Shown here piece after piece: positions 24,339-32,019 of a DNA stretch of 64,000 bases. The notes under the pieces were generated by a model. That model did no database searches. It had not been told where the DNA came from and was given only the letters and a program-made list of their open reading frames with translations. The first letter of the stretch is position 1. Every line of letters begins with the position of its first letter. A program made the position numbers and the translations under genes. This stretch comes from Thalassobius sp034670005 (GTDB taxonomy: Bacteria > Pseudomonadota > Alphaproteobacteria > Rhodobacterales > Rhodobacteraceae), in assembly GCF_034670005.1 (NCBI RefSeq), contig NZ_JAXMOH010000012.1:53915-117914 (forward strand). The letters run 5' to 3'.

Positions 24339-25757
24339 ATGAAAATGACCCCAGCTTCCCAGCATCTGGAAAAGGTGCCGCTGATCCTGCATCTGGAAGG
24401 CGCCCTGTTACGGACCGACCTGAGCTACGAAAGCTTCTGGGCCGCCCTGGGGCATGACGTGCCGGTCACTTTGCGGCACATCGCGGCGGGTGCCAGTGTG
24501 CAATCGCTGGCCGGGATCGCCGCGCCTGCGGCCGAACACCTGCCATTACACGACGATATCGCCGACCGCGCCCGCGCCGCAATTGCCGAAGGCCGTCAGG
24601 TGCACCTGATATCCGGCGCGGATCAGGCGCTGATCGAGGCGGTGGCGGCGCGGCTAAGCTTGCCGGGGCCACATTTCGGGATCGACCCCGACCGCGACCT
24701 GAACGGTGCCACATTGGCGGATTTCCTGAGATCCCGGTTCGGGACGGGCGGGTTCGATTATATCGGCGGCCCCGACGAAGATCCCGAAATCTGGGATCTT
24801 GCGCGACAGGCCACCGCCGTGACGGGATCGAACCGGCACCCTCAGAAACTGGCGCAGGTAAAAAAGCCCGTCGATGTCATCGAGGATGGCTGGACCTGGG
24901 GCGCATTGCTGCGCGAGATGCGGCCGCATCAATGGATCAAGAACATCCTGCTCTTCGTGCCGCTGCTGGCGGCGCATCGGTTCGAAGCTGCGCCAATGCT
25001 GCAGGCTGCACTGGCCTTTGCCGGGTTCAGCCTTGGGGCGTCGGCGATCTATATTCTGAACGATCTTCTCGATCTCGACGGCGACCGCCGCCACCCGGAA
25101 AAGCGCTACCGCCCGATCGCATCGGGTGCCTTGCCGATCCCGGCGGCGACCCGGGCCAGTGCGGCCTTGGTGCTGCTCGCCCTTGCGCTGGCGCTGATGG
25201 TCAGCCCCGCAGTGGCGGCGCTGACCGCACTCTATATGACCGGCAGCCTGAGCTATTCTTTGTGGCTCAAGAAATGGCGCTGGCTGGATGTGATCACACT
25301 GGCCTGCCTGTTCCTCTTGCGGCTGCTGACCGGGGCCGTTTCGGTTGAGGTCACGGTGCCGTTACCGTTGCTGGCCTTTGCCTTCGTGGCGTTTTTCGTG
25401 CTGGCCTGCGTCAAACGGATCACCGCGCTCAGCCGCCTGCATGTCGATGGCCAACTGCCCCGGCGCGGCTATCGGCCATCCGATCTGCGCTGGCTGGAAT
25501 GGGCCTCTTTTGGCGCAATCCCGGTGTCGGCCGGGCTGTTCTTGCTTTATGTATTCGGGTCCGAAGCAGCGCAGCTATACGACCATCAGCTATTGCTGTC
25601 ACTTGCGGCGGTGCCGCTAGTGGTCTGGCTGTTCCGTGTGGTCCGGCTTAGCCTGCAAGGGCTGGAAGATTTCGACCCCGTGCGGTTCGTTCTGCATGAC
25701 CGTGTTGGCATGGCGATCATTCTGGCCGCCATCGTGTTGGTGGTTCTGGCCGCCTGA
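24339..25757 (+). CDS. HAD-like/UbiA prenyltransferase fusion, DPPR-synthase-like
   Basis: 472 aa. Residues 12-170 have the shape of a HAD phosphatase, but motif I reads HLEGALLRT instead of D-x-D-G-T, so the nucleophile Asp, the second Asp and the Thr are replaced by H18, E20 and A22. Residues 190-472 are a multi-helix UbiA domain with NDLLDLDGDRRHPEKRYRPI near 240, the Asp motif typical of enzymes that attach phosphoribose to polyprenyl phosphate, as in mycobacterial decaprenyl-phosphate phosphoribosyltransferase. Start at 24339 chosen by homology; the earlier frame overlaps the epimerase promoter region. Converges with the GtrA gene 6 bp away. Confidence 0.8.
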   Translation: MKMTPASQHLEKVPLILHLEGALLRTDLSYESFWAALGHDVPVTLRHIAAGASVQSLAGIAAPAAEHLPLHDDIADRARAAIAEGRQVHLISGADQALIEAVAARLSLPGPHFGIDPDRDLNGATLADFLRSRFGTGGFDYIGGPDEDPEIWDLARQATAVTGSNRHPQKLAQVKKPVDVIEDGWTWGALLREMRPHQWIKNILLFVPLLAAHRFEAAPMLQAALAFAGFSLGASAIYILNDLLDLDGDRRHPEKRYRPIASGALPIPAATRASAALVLLALALALMVSPAVAALTALYMTGSLSYSLWLKKWRWLDVITLACLFLLRLLTGAVSVEVTVPLPLLAFAFVAFFVLACVKRITALSRLHVDGQLPRRGYRPSDLRWLEWASFGAIPVSAGLFLLYVFGSEAAQLYDHQLLLSLAAVPLVVWLFRVVRLSLQGLEDFDPVRFVLHDRVGMAIILAAIVLVVLAA

Positions 25758-25763
25758 CCCCGG

Positions 25764-26174
25764 TCAGCGCGGTCCGTCGGTGTTCAGAAAAACGAACCTA
25801 CGGTCCAGATTGTATTTCACCAGATATCCAATGCTCAGCCCGATCACCGCCCCCAATTCGCGCATCGCATCGGTCTGCCACACGAACCAGAAGGCGCTTT
25901 CACAGCCCCAGAACAGCAGCGTCGTGCCAATCCCCGTGGTGGTATACAGCAGGAACTTGCGCCCCTCTTCGCGTGCCGGTCGGGCGACATCGTAAAAAAT
26001 CCAACGCTTGTCGAGGAGATACTTTGCGATCAGCCCCGACCCGGTGCCCGCAATCATCGCCGGGAAAAACCATTCCCCGTTGGCCCAAAGCACCCCGCGC
26101 TGCGCCGCCAGATTGATCAGCGTCGCCACTGCGGCGAACCCGGCATACCGGATAACAAGCGTCGACATGTTCAC
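25764..26174 (-). CDS. GtrA-family membrane protein
   Basis: 136 aa, four hydrophobic helices. GtrA motifs: RYAGFAAVATLINLAAQ at the first helix, AKYLLDKRWIFYD after the second, and KYNLDRRFVFLN at the C-terminus. Family members are proposed flippases or accessory proteins for polyprenyl-phosphate-linked sugars. A GTG at 26174 has AAGGGGG about 8 nt upstream; the ATG at 26168 is equally possible. The two genes converge, with stops 6 bp apart. The proximity of UbiA and GtrA types recalls the mycobacterial arabinose donor locus. Confidence 0.83.
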   Translation of the reverse strand: MNMSTLVIRYAGFAAVATLINLAAQRGVLWANGEWFFPAMIAGTGSGLIAKYLLDKRWIFYDVARPAREEGRKFLLYTTTGIGTTLLFWGCESAFWFVWQTDAMRELGAVIGLSIGYLVKYNLDRRFVFLNTDGPR

Positions 26175-26309
26175 AATCGCGTCCCCCTTTGACATGTCAT
26201 GAAAGCTGAACGCAGGCATTGCAAGCGTGAAATCGACGCTGAAATCCGCATGTTGTCAGCCGCGCCGCCCATGCTAGGTTGACGTCAAAATCAATACAGG
26301 AGGTGAGAG

Positions 26310-27002
26310 ATGAAAATTACATGGTTGGGCCATTCCAGCTTCCGCATGGAAATCGCCGATCAGGTGCTGCTGGTGGATCCCTGGCTCAGCGGCAACCCGA
26401 TGTTCCCCGAAAGCAGCCGCAATGCCGCCATTCAAGGCGCGACGGCGATCCTGGTAAGCCACGGGCATGGCGATCATTCCGCCGATGCTTTGGCGATTTC
26501 CAAGGAACTGGATATTCCCATCGTCGGAATCTACGATTTGATGAGCTACTGGGAAGCCAGCGAAGACGCCAAGGTCATCGGCTTCAACAAAGGCGGCACA
26601 GTCCGGCTGGGCGATGTCGCGGTCACGATGGTGAACGCCTCTCATTCCTCGTCAATCGGCGGTGAAAACGGGCCGGTCTATGCCGGAACAGAATCGGGCT
26701 ACATGATCGCGGGCGATGGGCATGTGATCTATTTCACTGGCGACACCGATGTGATGGCGGATATGAAGGTTTTCAACGATCTTCACGCGCCCGATATCGG
26801 CATCCTGTGCGCTGGCGGCCATTTCACAATGGATATGAAACGCGCGGCCTATGCGGCAAAAACCTTCTTTGATTTCAAGACGGTGATCCCGTGTCATTAC
26901 CGCACCTTCCCAATCCTGGAACAGTCGGCAGAGGAGTTGGCAAAAGGCCTGCCCGGCGTCAATGTGATCGAACCGCAAGTGATGGAAGCGATCACGGTCT
27001 GA
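26310..27002 (+). CDS. UPF0173 metal-dependent hydrolase (metallo-beta-lactamase fold)
   Basis: 230 aa. Zinc motif SHGHGDHS near 50-57, a further ASHSSS near 110, TGDTDVMADM near 144 and CHYRTFPILEQ near 195, all as in UPF0173 proteins. Cytosolic; the substrate is unknown and neighbours give no hint. Starts directly at the first strand (MKITWLGHSSF) with CAGGAGGTGAGAG upstream, a near-perfect Shine-Dalgarno. Converges with tadA across a G-tract hairpin. Confidence 0.9.
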   Translation: MKITWLGHSSFRMEIADQVLLVDPWLSGNPMFPESSRNAAIQGATAILVSHGHGDHSADALAISKELDIPIVGIYDLMSYWEASEDAKVIGFNKGGTVRLGDVAVTMVNASHSSSIGGENGPVYAGTESGYMIAGDGHVIYFTGDTDVMADMKVFNDLHAPDIGILCAGGHFTMDMKRAAYAAKTFFDFKTVIPCHYRTFPILEQSAEELAKGLPGVNVIEPQVMEAITV

Positions 27003-27033
27003 GATCGCTCTGGCGGTCTGCACGATTACTACC

Positions 27034-27061
27034 GGCCGGGGGGGGCCTGCCCCCCACGGCC
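27034..27061. terminator. GC hairpin between convergent genes
   Basis: GGCC plus a G tract pairs with a C tract plus GGCC around CCTG. No T tract, so it may be only a weak terminator or Rho-assisted, serving the hydrolase (+) and tadA (-). Confidence 0.45.
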
Positions 27062-27511
27062 TCAGCGGCGCTTGGCGAAGAACGCTTTGAGCAACGCCTC
27101 GGACGGCTTGGCGTCGATATGGTCATAGACCTCGGGCACGTGATGGCATTGCTTGTGGCTGAAAATGCGCGGGCCATGCGCCACCCCACCGCTTTTCGGG
27201 TCTGCCGCACCGTAATACAGTCGTGCGATCCGGGCCGCCGAAATCGCGGTGGCGCACATCGGACAAGGTTCCAGCGTCACGTACAGGTCATAGCCTGGCA
27301 ATCGTTCGCTGCCTGCCAGCGTACAGGCGGCGCGGATAACCAATATCTCAGCATGAGCGGTGGGATCGTTCAATTCGCGTGTGCGGTTGCCCGCCTGCGC
27401 CACGACATTCCCGTCCGGCGAAACCATAACGGCACCGACCGGAACTTCGCCGCGATCGGCAGCCGCCCGCGCCTCTTGCAGGGCGATATCCATGAAACTG
27501 CGAAAAACCAT
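27062..27511 (-). CDS. tadA: tRNA-specific adenosine deaminase TadA
   Basis: 149 aa. Zinc and catalytic residues: HAE in NDPTAHAEILVIR near 53, and PCPMC near 82-86 in VTLEPCPMCATAISAARIARLYYGA. This is the TadA consensus for A34-to-I34 editing of tRNA-Arg. Similar small nucleoside deaminases exist, but the ARIARLYYGAADPKSGG context fits TadA. ATG at 27511 preceded by AAGGAAGGAC. Divergent from rluB, separated by 85 bp. Confidence 0.88.
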   Translation of the reverse strand: MVFRSFMDIALQEARAAADRGEVPVGAVMVSPDGNVVAQAGNRTRELNDPTAHAEILVIRAACTLAGSERLPGYDLYVTLEPCPMCATAISAARIARLYYGAADPKSGGVAHGPRIFSHKQCHHVPEVYDHIDAKPSEALLKAFFAKRR

Positions 27512-27596
27512 GTCCTTCCTTGCCCCGCGATCGGTGCTTTCGCAATGGCGAATTTTGCGCTAAGCCTCGGCCTTCCCATCCCGAAAAGGTCCGCCC

Positions 27597-28613
27597 ATGT
27601 CCGACACGACGCCCGCAGGAGAACGCATCGCCAAGGTCATCGCCCGTGCCGGGGTGGCCAGTCGGCGCGAGGCCGAGAAACTGATCGCAGAGGGTCGGGT
27701 GACGGTGAATGGCAAACCGATCGACAGCCCGGCGCTGAACGTCACTCCAAAGGACAAGGTGGTGGTCAACGGCAAACCGCTCGACGCGCCGGAACCGGCG
27801 CGCCTTTGGTTGTATCACAAACCCACCGGGCTGGTGACAAGCCACAAGGATGAACAGGGCCGGCCTACGATTTATGACAGACTGCCCGACGACCTGCCCC
27901 GGGTGATGAGTGTGGGGCGGCTTGACCTGAATTCCGAAGGGCTACTTCTGTTGACCAATGATGGCGAGCTCAAGCGCAAGCTGGAACTGCCTTCGACCGG
28001 CTGGCTGCGCAAATACCGGGTCAGGGTCAAAGGCAACGTGCGTGACGACATTTTGGAACCGCTGCGCAAGGGGATCAGTGTCGAAGGCGAGCGGTTCCAG
28101 CCGATGATCGTCAGTTTTGACCGTCAACAAGGCGCCAACGCCTGGCTGACCGTGGGGCTGCGCGAAGGTAAAAACCGTGAAATCCGCCGCGCAATGGAAG
28201 CCGTCGGGCTGGTGGTAAACCGGCTGATCCGGGTGTCTTACGGGCCGTTCCAACTGGGTCAGTTGAAATCAGGCGAAGTCGAAGAGTTACGCCGCAAGGT
28301 GTTACGCGATCAATTAGGTCTGGACCCGGCGGAACCGGAACAACCGCAACAGCCGCGCGGGCGCGGCCCGCAGATCAAGCGCGGCGGTGCTGAAAAACGA
28401 AGCGACGGCGGCAAGCCCGGCACAAGCAAAAAGCCCGGCCTGCGTGGTCGACCCGGTGCGGGCGGCAAACCCGGTGCCGGAGGCAAACACCGCGCGGTCG
28501 ACTGGCCCGATGCAGGTGGTCGGCCCGGCGCAGAGCGCGGCAAAAAGCCGGGCCAGCGCAAACCAAACGCATCAAAAGGCAGGAAACCCGGCGGCGGGAC
28601 GCCGAAACGCTAA
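27597..28613 (+). CDS. 23S rRNA pseudouridine synthase, RluB/RsuA type, with Gly/Lys/Pro-rich tail
   Basis: 338 aa. S4 RNA-binding domain at 9-60 (RIAKVIARAGVASRREAEKLIAEG), then the catalytic domain with GRLDLNSEGLLLLTNDG near 104 (catalytic Asp) and LREGKNREIRRAMEAVGL near 187. The last roughly 90 residues are a low-complexity tail built from KPG and GAGGKPG-like units, rich in Arg and Lys, longer than the usual family end. It probably adds nonspecific RNA affinity. RluB and RsuA/RluE cannot be separated by eye. ATG at 27597. Confidence 0.85.
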   Translation: MSDTTPAGERIAKVIARAGVASRREAEKLIAEGRVTVNGKPIDSPALNVTPKDKVVVNGKPLDAPEPARLWLYHKPTGLVTSHKDEQGRPTIYDRLPDDLPRVMSVGRLDLNSEGLLLLTNDGELKRKLELPSTGWLRKYRVRVKGNVRDDILEPLRKGISVEGERFQPMIVSFDRQQGANAWLTVGLREGKNREIRRAMEAVGLVVNRLIRVSYGPFQLGQLKSGEVEELRRKVLRDQLGLDPAEPEQPQQPRGRGPQIKRGGAEKRSDGGKPGTSKKPGLRGRPGAGGKPGAGGKHRAVDWPDAGGRPGAERGKKPGQRKPNASKGRKPGGGTPKR

Positions 28614-28789
28614 GTCAACGATCCGGTCAAGAACAAGGCCGTAAACCGCCGGGCCTGTGCCGCGGCGGATCGTCCACCTGCCCTTGCGTCATCCCTGCAT
28701 GACATCTTTGCGGCAATCTTCCCCCTAGCAAATGCGCCCCGCGCCGCTTACCCTTTATACGACCTGTCCTTTTTTACGCGAGGCGCTGC

Positions 28790-28873
28790 ATGTCTGGCAC
28801 CGGATTACAAAAACTGGCTTTTATTTTGCTTGTGTTCCTGACCCTCTACGTGACCATCGCAGGAGGCATGTGA
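28790..28873 (+). CDS. 27-aa single-helix membrane peptide
   Basis: A tiny ORF coding for MSGTGLQKLAFILLVFLTLY and seven more residues ending GGM. Residues 7-24 are hydrophobic and would span a membrane. It is probably real: GAGGCG stands 6 nt before its ATG, its TGA shares one base with the next start (TGATG), and its last codons contain the AGGAGG that serves the XpaC gene, so it is positioned as a translation-coupled leader gene. No family known to me. It could be a regulatory subunit of the operon or a leader peptide. Confidence 0.6.
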   Translation: MSGTGLQKLAFILLVFLTLYVTIAGGM

Positions 28874-29754
28874 TGGCTCAACGCTATGGCGGCCAATACA
28901 GCCCCAATGGGAAAACGACCGACACCGCCTCCGCGCCGGGGGCTTACCGCGATGCGAAACGCACCCGTGCAGGTGGCCGGGTCAACCTGCTGTTTCTCAC
29001 CCCGCTGCCGCTGATCTGGAAGGCGTTCACGTCGGACCCCGTGGCGATGGCGCAATATCTGGTCGCGCTTGGCCTGATGATACTGGCCGCTTGGCTGACC
29101 CGCGAAGGGATGCTCGCGCAGGAAAGCTATGAGGCGCGCAAAATCGCCCGCCGCCCCGTCCTGCCGCGCAAGATAATCGGCTCGGTTTTGACCGGGCTGG
29201 GTCTGGGCTTGGCCGGATTCACCGGCTTCGGTCCTCTAGAGGCGGTAATCTTCGCGGTTCTCGGCACCGTTCTGCATGGGTTGGCCTTTGGGATGGACCC
29301 ACTCAAAGACAAGGGCATGGAAGGCGTCGATACGTTTCAGACCGACCGCGTGGCGCGCGCCGTGGAAGAAGCAGAACAATATCTGGCGGCGATGACCGAC
29401 GCAATGAAACGCGCCGGCGACCGCGATGCGGCCGCGCGGCTGGAGCGGTTTCAAACCGCCGCACGCGATCTGTTCCGCACCGTCGAGGAAGATCCCCGCG
29501 ATCTGACTGCGGCGCGAAAATACATGTCGGTCTATTTGATGGGCGCACGTGATGCGACGATCAAGTTCGCCGATATTTACGGCAGGTCGCGCGATGCGCA
29601 GGCCAGGGCCGATTATATGGCATTGCTTGACGATCTTGAGCAAAACTTCGCCGCCCGCACGCAAAAAATGTTGCTGGATGACCGTAGCGATCTGAATATC
29701 GAGATCGAAGTATTGCGGGACCGGCTTAAACGAGAAGGCATTCGAGCGGAATAG
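28873..29754 (+). CDS. XpaC-family (5-bromo-4-chloroindolyl phosphate hydrolysis) protein
   Basis: 293 aa. Two hydrophobic segments near 60-80 and 100-135 are followed by a cytosolic helical domain (RVARAVEEAEQYLAAMTDAMKRAGDRDAAARLERFQTAA...), the PF10112 layout. XpaC proteins are commonly encoded beside TelA, as here. ATG at 28873 follows AGGAGG by 6 nt and overlaps the preceding stop, so the longer open frame beginning at 28732 is not used. Likely a structural or regulatory membrane protein of envelope stress. Enzymatic activity is doubtful. Confidence 0.83.
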   Translation: MAQRYGGQYSPNGKTTDTASAPGAYRDAKRTRAGGRVNLLFLTPLPLIWKAFTSDPVAMAQYLVALGLMILAAWLTREGMLAQESYEARKIARRPVLPRKIIGSVLTGLGLGLAGFTGFGPLEAVIFAVLGTVLHGLAFGMDPLKDKGMEGVDTFQTDRVARAVEEAEQYLAAMTDAMKRAGDRDAAARLERFQTAARDLFRTVEEDPRDLTAARKYMSVYLMGARDATIKFADIYGRSRDAQARADYMALLDDLEQNFAARTQKMLLDDRSDLNIEIEVLRDRLKREGIRAE

Positions 29755-29787
29755 CCGCCACCTGCCATTGGTATCGAAGGGGAACCT

Positions 29788-30987
29788 ATGTCTGAAACAA
29801 TTCAGCAGAAAGCCGCGGCCGACCTGGCCATGGTGGAACAAGTCACCGCTGTTATCCTGCCGGAACCGCAAAAAGCCGAAGCGGTCACCGCCCTTGATGA
29901 AGCGGATGCACCAGTGGGCGCGGAGATCCGGTCACGGATGGACGAACTGGATATGTCGGACACCAATTCCATCGTATCCTTTGGATCGGCCGCGCAGGCC
30001 GAATTGCAGGAAATCAGCCAGGCGATGCTGACCGATGTGCGCAACAAGGATGTCGGCCCCGCCGGTGACAGCCTGCGCGACATCGTCACCGCGATCCGCG
30101 GTTTTTCTGTCAGCGAACTGGACGTGCGGCGCAAGCGCAGCTTTTGGGAAAAGCTGCTGGGCCGCGCCGCGCCGTTTGCCAAATTCACCGCCCGCTATGA
30201 AACCGTGCAAGGCCAGATCGACAAGATCACCGACAACCTGCTGAAACATGAACATGTCCTGCTGAAAGACATCAAATCGCTGGACATGCTGTATGAAAAG
30301 ACACTGGCCTTTTATGACGAGCTGGCGCTTTACATCGCAGCTGGCGAAGCCAAGATGAAAGAGCTGGATGAAACCGCGATTCCGGCCAAGGAAGCTGCGG
30401 TGCAGGCCGCACCTGAAAACGATCAGGTGATGGCAGCACAGGAATTGCGCGACATGCGCGCGGCGCGCGACGATCTGGAACGCCGGGTGCATGATCTCAA
30501 ACTGACCCGTCAGGTCACCATGCAATCGCTGCCTTCGATCCGGTTGGTGCAGGAAAACGACAAATCGCTGGTCACCAAGATCAACTCGACCATGGTGAAC
30601 ACCGTGCCTCTGTGGGAAACTCAACTGGCCCAGGCGCTGACCATCCAGCGCAGCGCCGAAGCCGCCGCCGCCGTGCGCGAGGCCAATGACCTGACCAACG
30701 AATTGCTGACGGCAAATGCGGCCAATCTGCGCGAAAGCAACAAGATGATCCGCGAAGAAATGGAACGCGGTGTGTTTGATATCGAAGCGGTGAAGCAAGC
30801 CAATGCCGATCTGGTCGCCACCATCAATGAAAGTCTGGCGATTGCGGACGAAGGCAAGGTACGCCGCGCTGCCGCCGAGGAAGAGCTGAAGAAAATGGAA
30901 GCGGAATTGCGTGACACGCTGGCGTCGGCCAAGGCCCGCAAAACCGGGTTAGGTGACACTGCGGGTACTGCCGTGCCGTCAAGCTGA
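29788..30987 (+). CDS. TelA-family toxic anion resistance protein
   Basis: 399 aa, almost wholly helical and coiled coil (PF05816). Markers: SVSELDVRRKRSFWEKLLG near 108-126, the periodic LRDMRAARDDLERRVHDLKLTRQVTMQSLPSIRLVQ near 229-264, and TVPLWETQLAQALTI near 272. TelA/YceH proteins confer tellurite or lantibiotic tolerance in some species through unclear mechanisms. Follows xpaC by 33 bp. A GGGGAACCT sits before the ATG. Confidence 0.9.
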   Translation: MSETIQQKAAADLAMVEQVTAVILPEPQKAEAVTALDEADAPVGAEIRSRMDELDMSDTNSIVSFGSAAQAELQEISQAMLTDVRNKDVGPAGDSLRDIVTAIRGFSVSELDVRRKRSFWEKLLGRAAPFAKFTARYETVQGQIDKITDNLLKHEHVLLKDIKSLDMLYEKTLAFYDELALYIAAGEAKMKELDETAIPAKEAAVQAAPENDQVMAAQELRDMRAARDDLERRVHDLKLTRQVTMQSLPSIRLVQENDKSLVTKINSTMVNTVPLWETQLAQALTIQRSAEAAAAVREANDLTNELLTANAANLRESNKMIREEMERGVFDIEAVKQANADLVATINESLAIADEGKVRRAAAEEELKKMEAELRDTLASAKARKTGLGDTAGTAVPSS

Positions 30988-30994
30988 GATCGGA

Positions 30995-31945
30995 ATGAAG
31001 TTGCGACACACCCTCGGACTGTCCCTTGCCGGCGCGCTGTGCCTGCTGACAGCCTGTACCCCGCTGGGCTTGCAGCGGTCGGCGGTTCCGCAGGCCCGCC
31101 CGGCTGGGCTGGCACGGCCGGATCCGGCGGACGCGTCCGCCCGCAGCCGCGAACTGGCCGCCTATTTCCGCAAGGTGCAGGCCGATCTGCTGGCGCAGGG
31201 GCTGCTGCGGACCGATGGCGGGGGGCCGGACACACCGTTCACCGCCACCGATTTGGTGCGCAATTTCGAAACCATCGCATTCTACGACGAATATGAACGC
31301 GGCGCTGGGTTGCGCAATGCCCATAGCGGGCCGGGTTTTCTGCGCCGCTGGACTGTGCCGGTGCGGTTCGGTGTCGAATTCGGTGCCTCGGTGCCGCAGG
31401 CGCAGCGGATCACCGACCGCGCCAATGTGCAATCCTATGCTGCCCGCCTGTCCCGGGTGACCGGGCATCCGATATCCGTGTCCGGCGCCAAGGCCAATTT
31501 CCACGTTTTGTTCATGGGCGAAGACGACCGCGCCCAGATGCTGACCCGGGTGCAACAGATCGTGCCCAATATCAATCCCGCCTCAATGCAGATCCTGCGC
31601 GATATCCCGCAGTCGATTCATTGTCTGGTGATCGCCTTTTCGGCCACTGGCAATAGCAGCGATTACCGCGAAGCGATCGCGCTGATACGAGCCGAACACC
31701 CTGAACTGCTGCGCAAATCCTGTATCCATGAAGAACTGGCGCAGGGATTGGGTCTGGCCAATGACAGCCCGCGCGCACGGCCCTCGATTTTCAATGATGA
31801 CGACGAATTTTCATTGCTGACCACGCATGATGAAATGCTGCTGCGCATCCTTTACGATCCGCGCCTGCGCCCCGGCATGTCGCTGCGTCAGGCCCATCCG
31901 ATCATCCGGCAGATCGCCGAGGAACTGACCGGCGGCCGAAGCTGA
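30995..31945 (+). CDS. DUF2927 lipoprotein
   Basis: 316 aa. Signal peptide with lipobox LLTAC near residue 21, then a domain with FVRNFETIAFYDEYE-type start, the KANFHVLFMGEDDRAQML strand, and RKSCIHEELAQGLGLANDSPRARPSIFNDDDEFSLLTTHDEMLL. The latter is a HExxH-like HEELAQ helix with a downstream Asp-rich loop, consistent with DUF2927, a putative metal-dependent or pseudo-peptidase family. Seven bp after telA. Probably the outer- or inner-membrane anchored partner of the XpaC/TelA system. Confidence 0.78.
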   Translation: MKLRHTLGLSLAGALCLLTACTPLGLQRSAVPQARPAGLARPDPADASARSRELAAYFRKVQADLLAQGLLRTDGGGPDTPFTATDLVRNFETIAFYDEYERGAGLRNAHSGPGFLRRWTVPVRFGVEFGASVPQAQRITDRANVQSYAARLSRVTGHPISVSGAKANFHVLFMGEDDRAQMLTRVQQIVPNINPASMQILRDIPQSIHCLVIAFSATGNSSDYREAIALIRAEHPELLRKSCIHEELAQGLGLANDSPRARPSIFNDDDEFSLLTTHDEMLLRILYDPRLRPGMSLRQAHPIIRQIAEELTGGRS

Positions 31946-32019
31946 AGAAGCGGCCCGTTGGGTCTAGAAACGATTTTGCAGGTAGCTATAGTCGCCCTGC
32001 GCGCATGAAGGAGGTTTCC

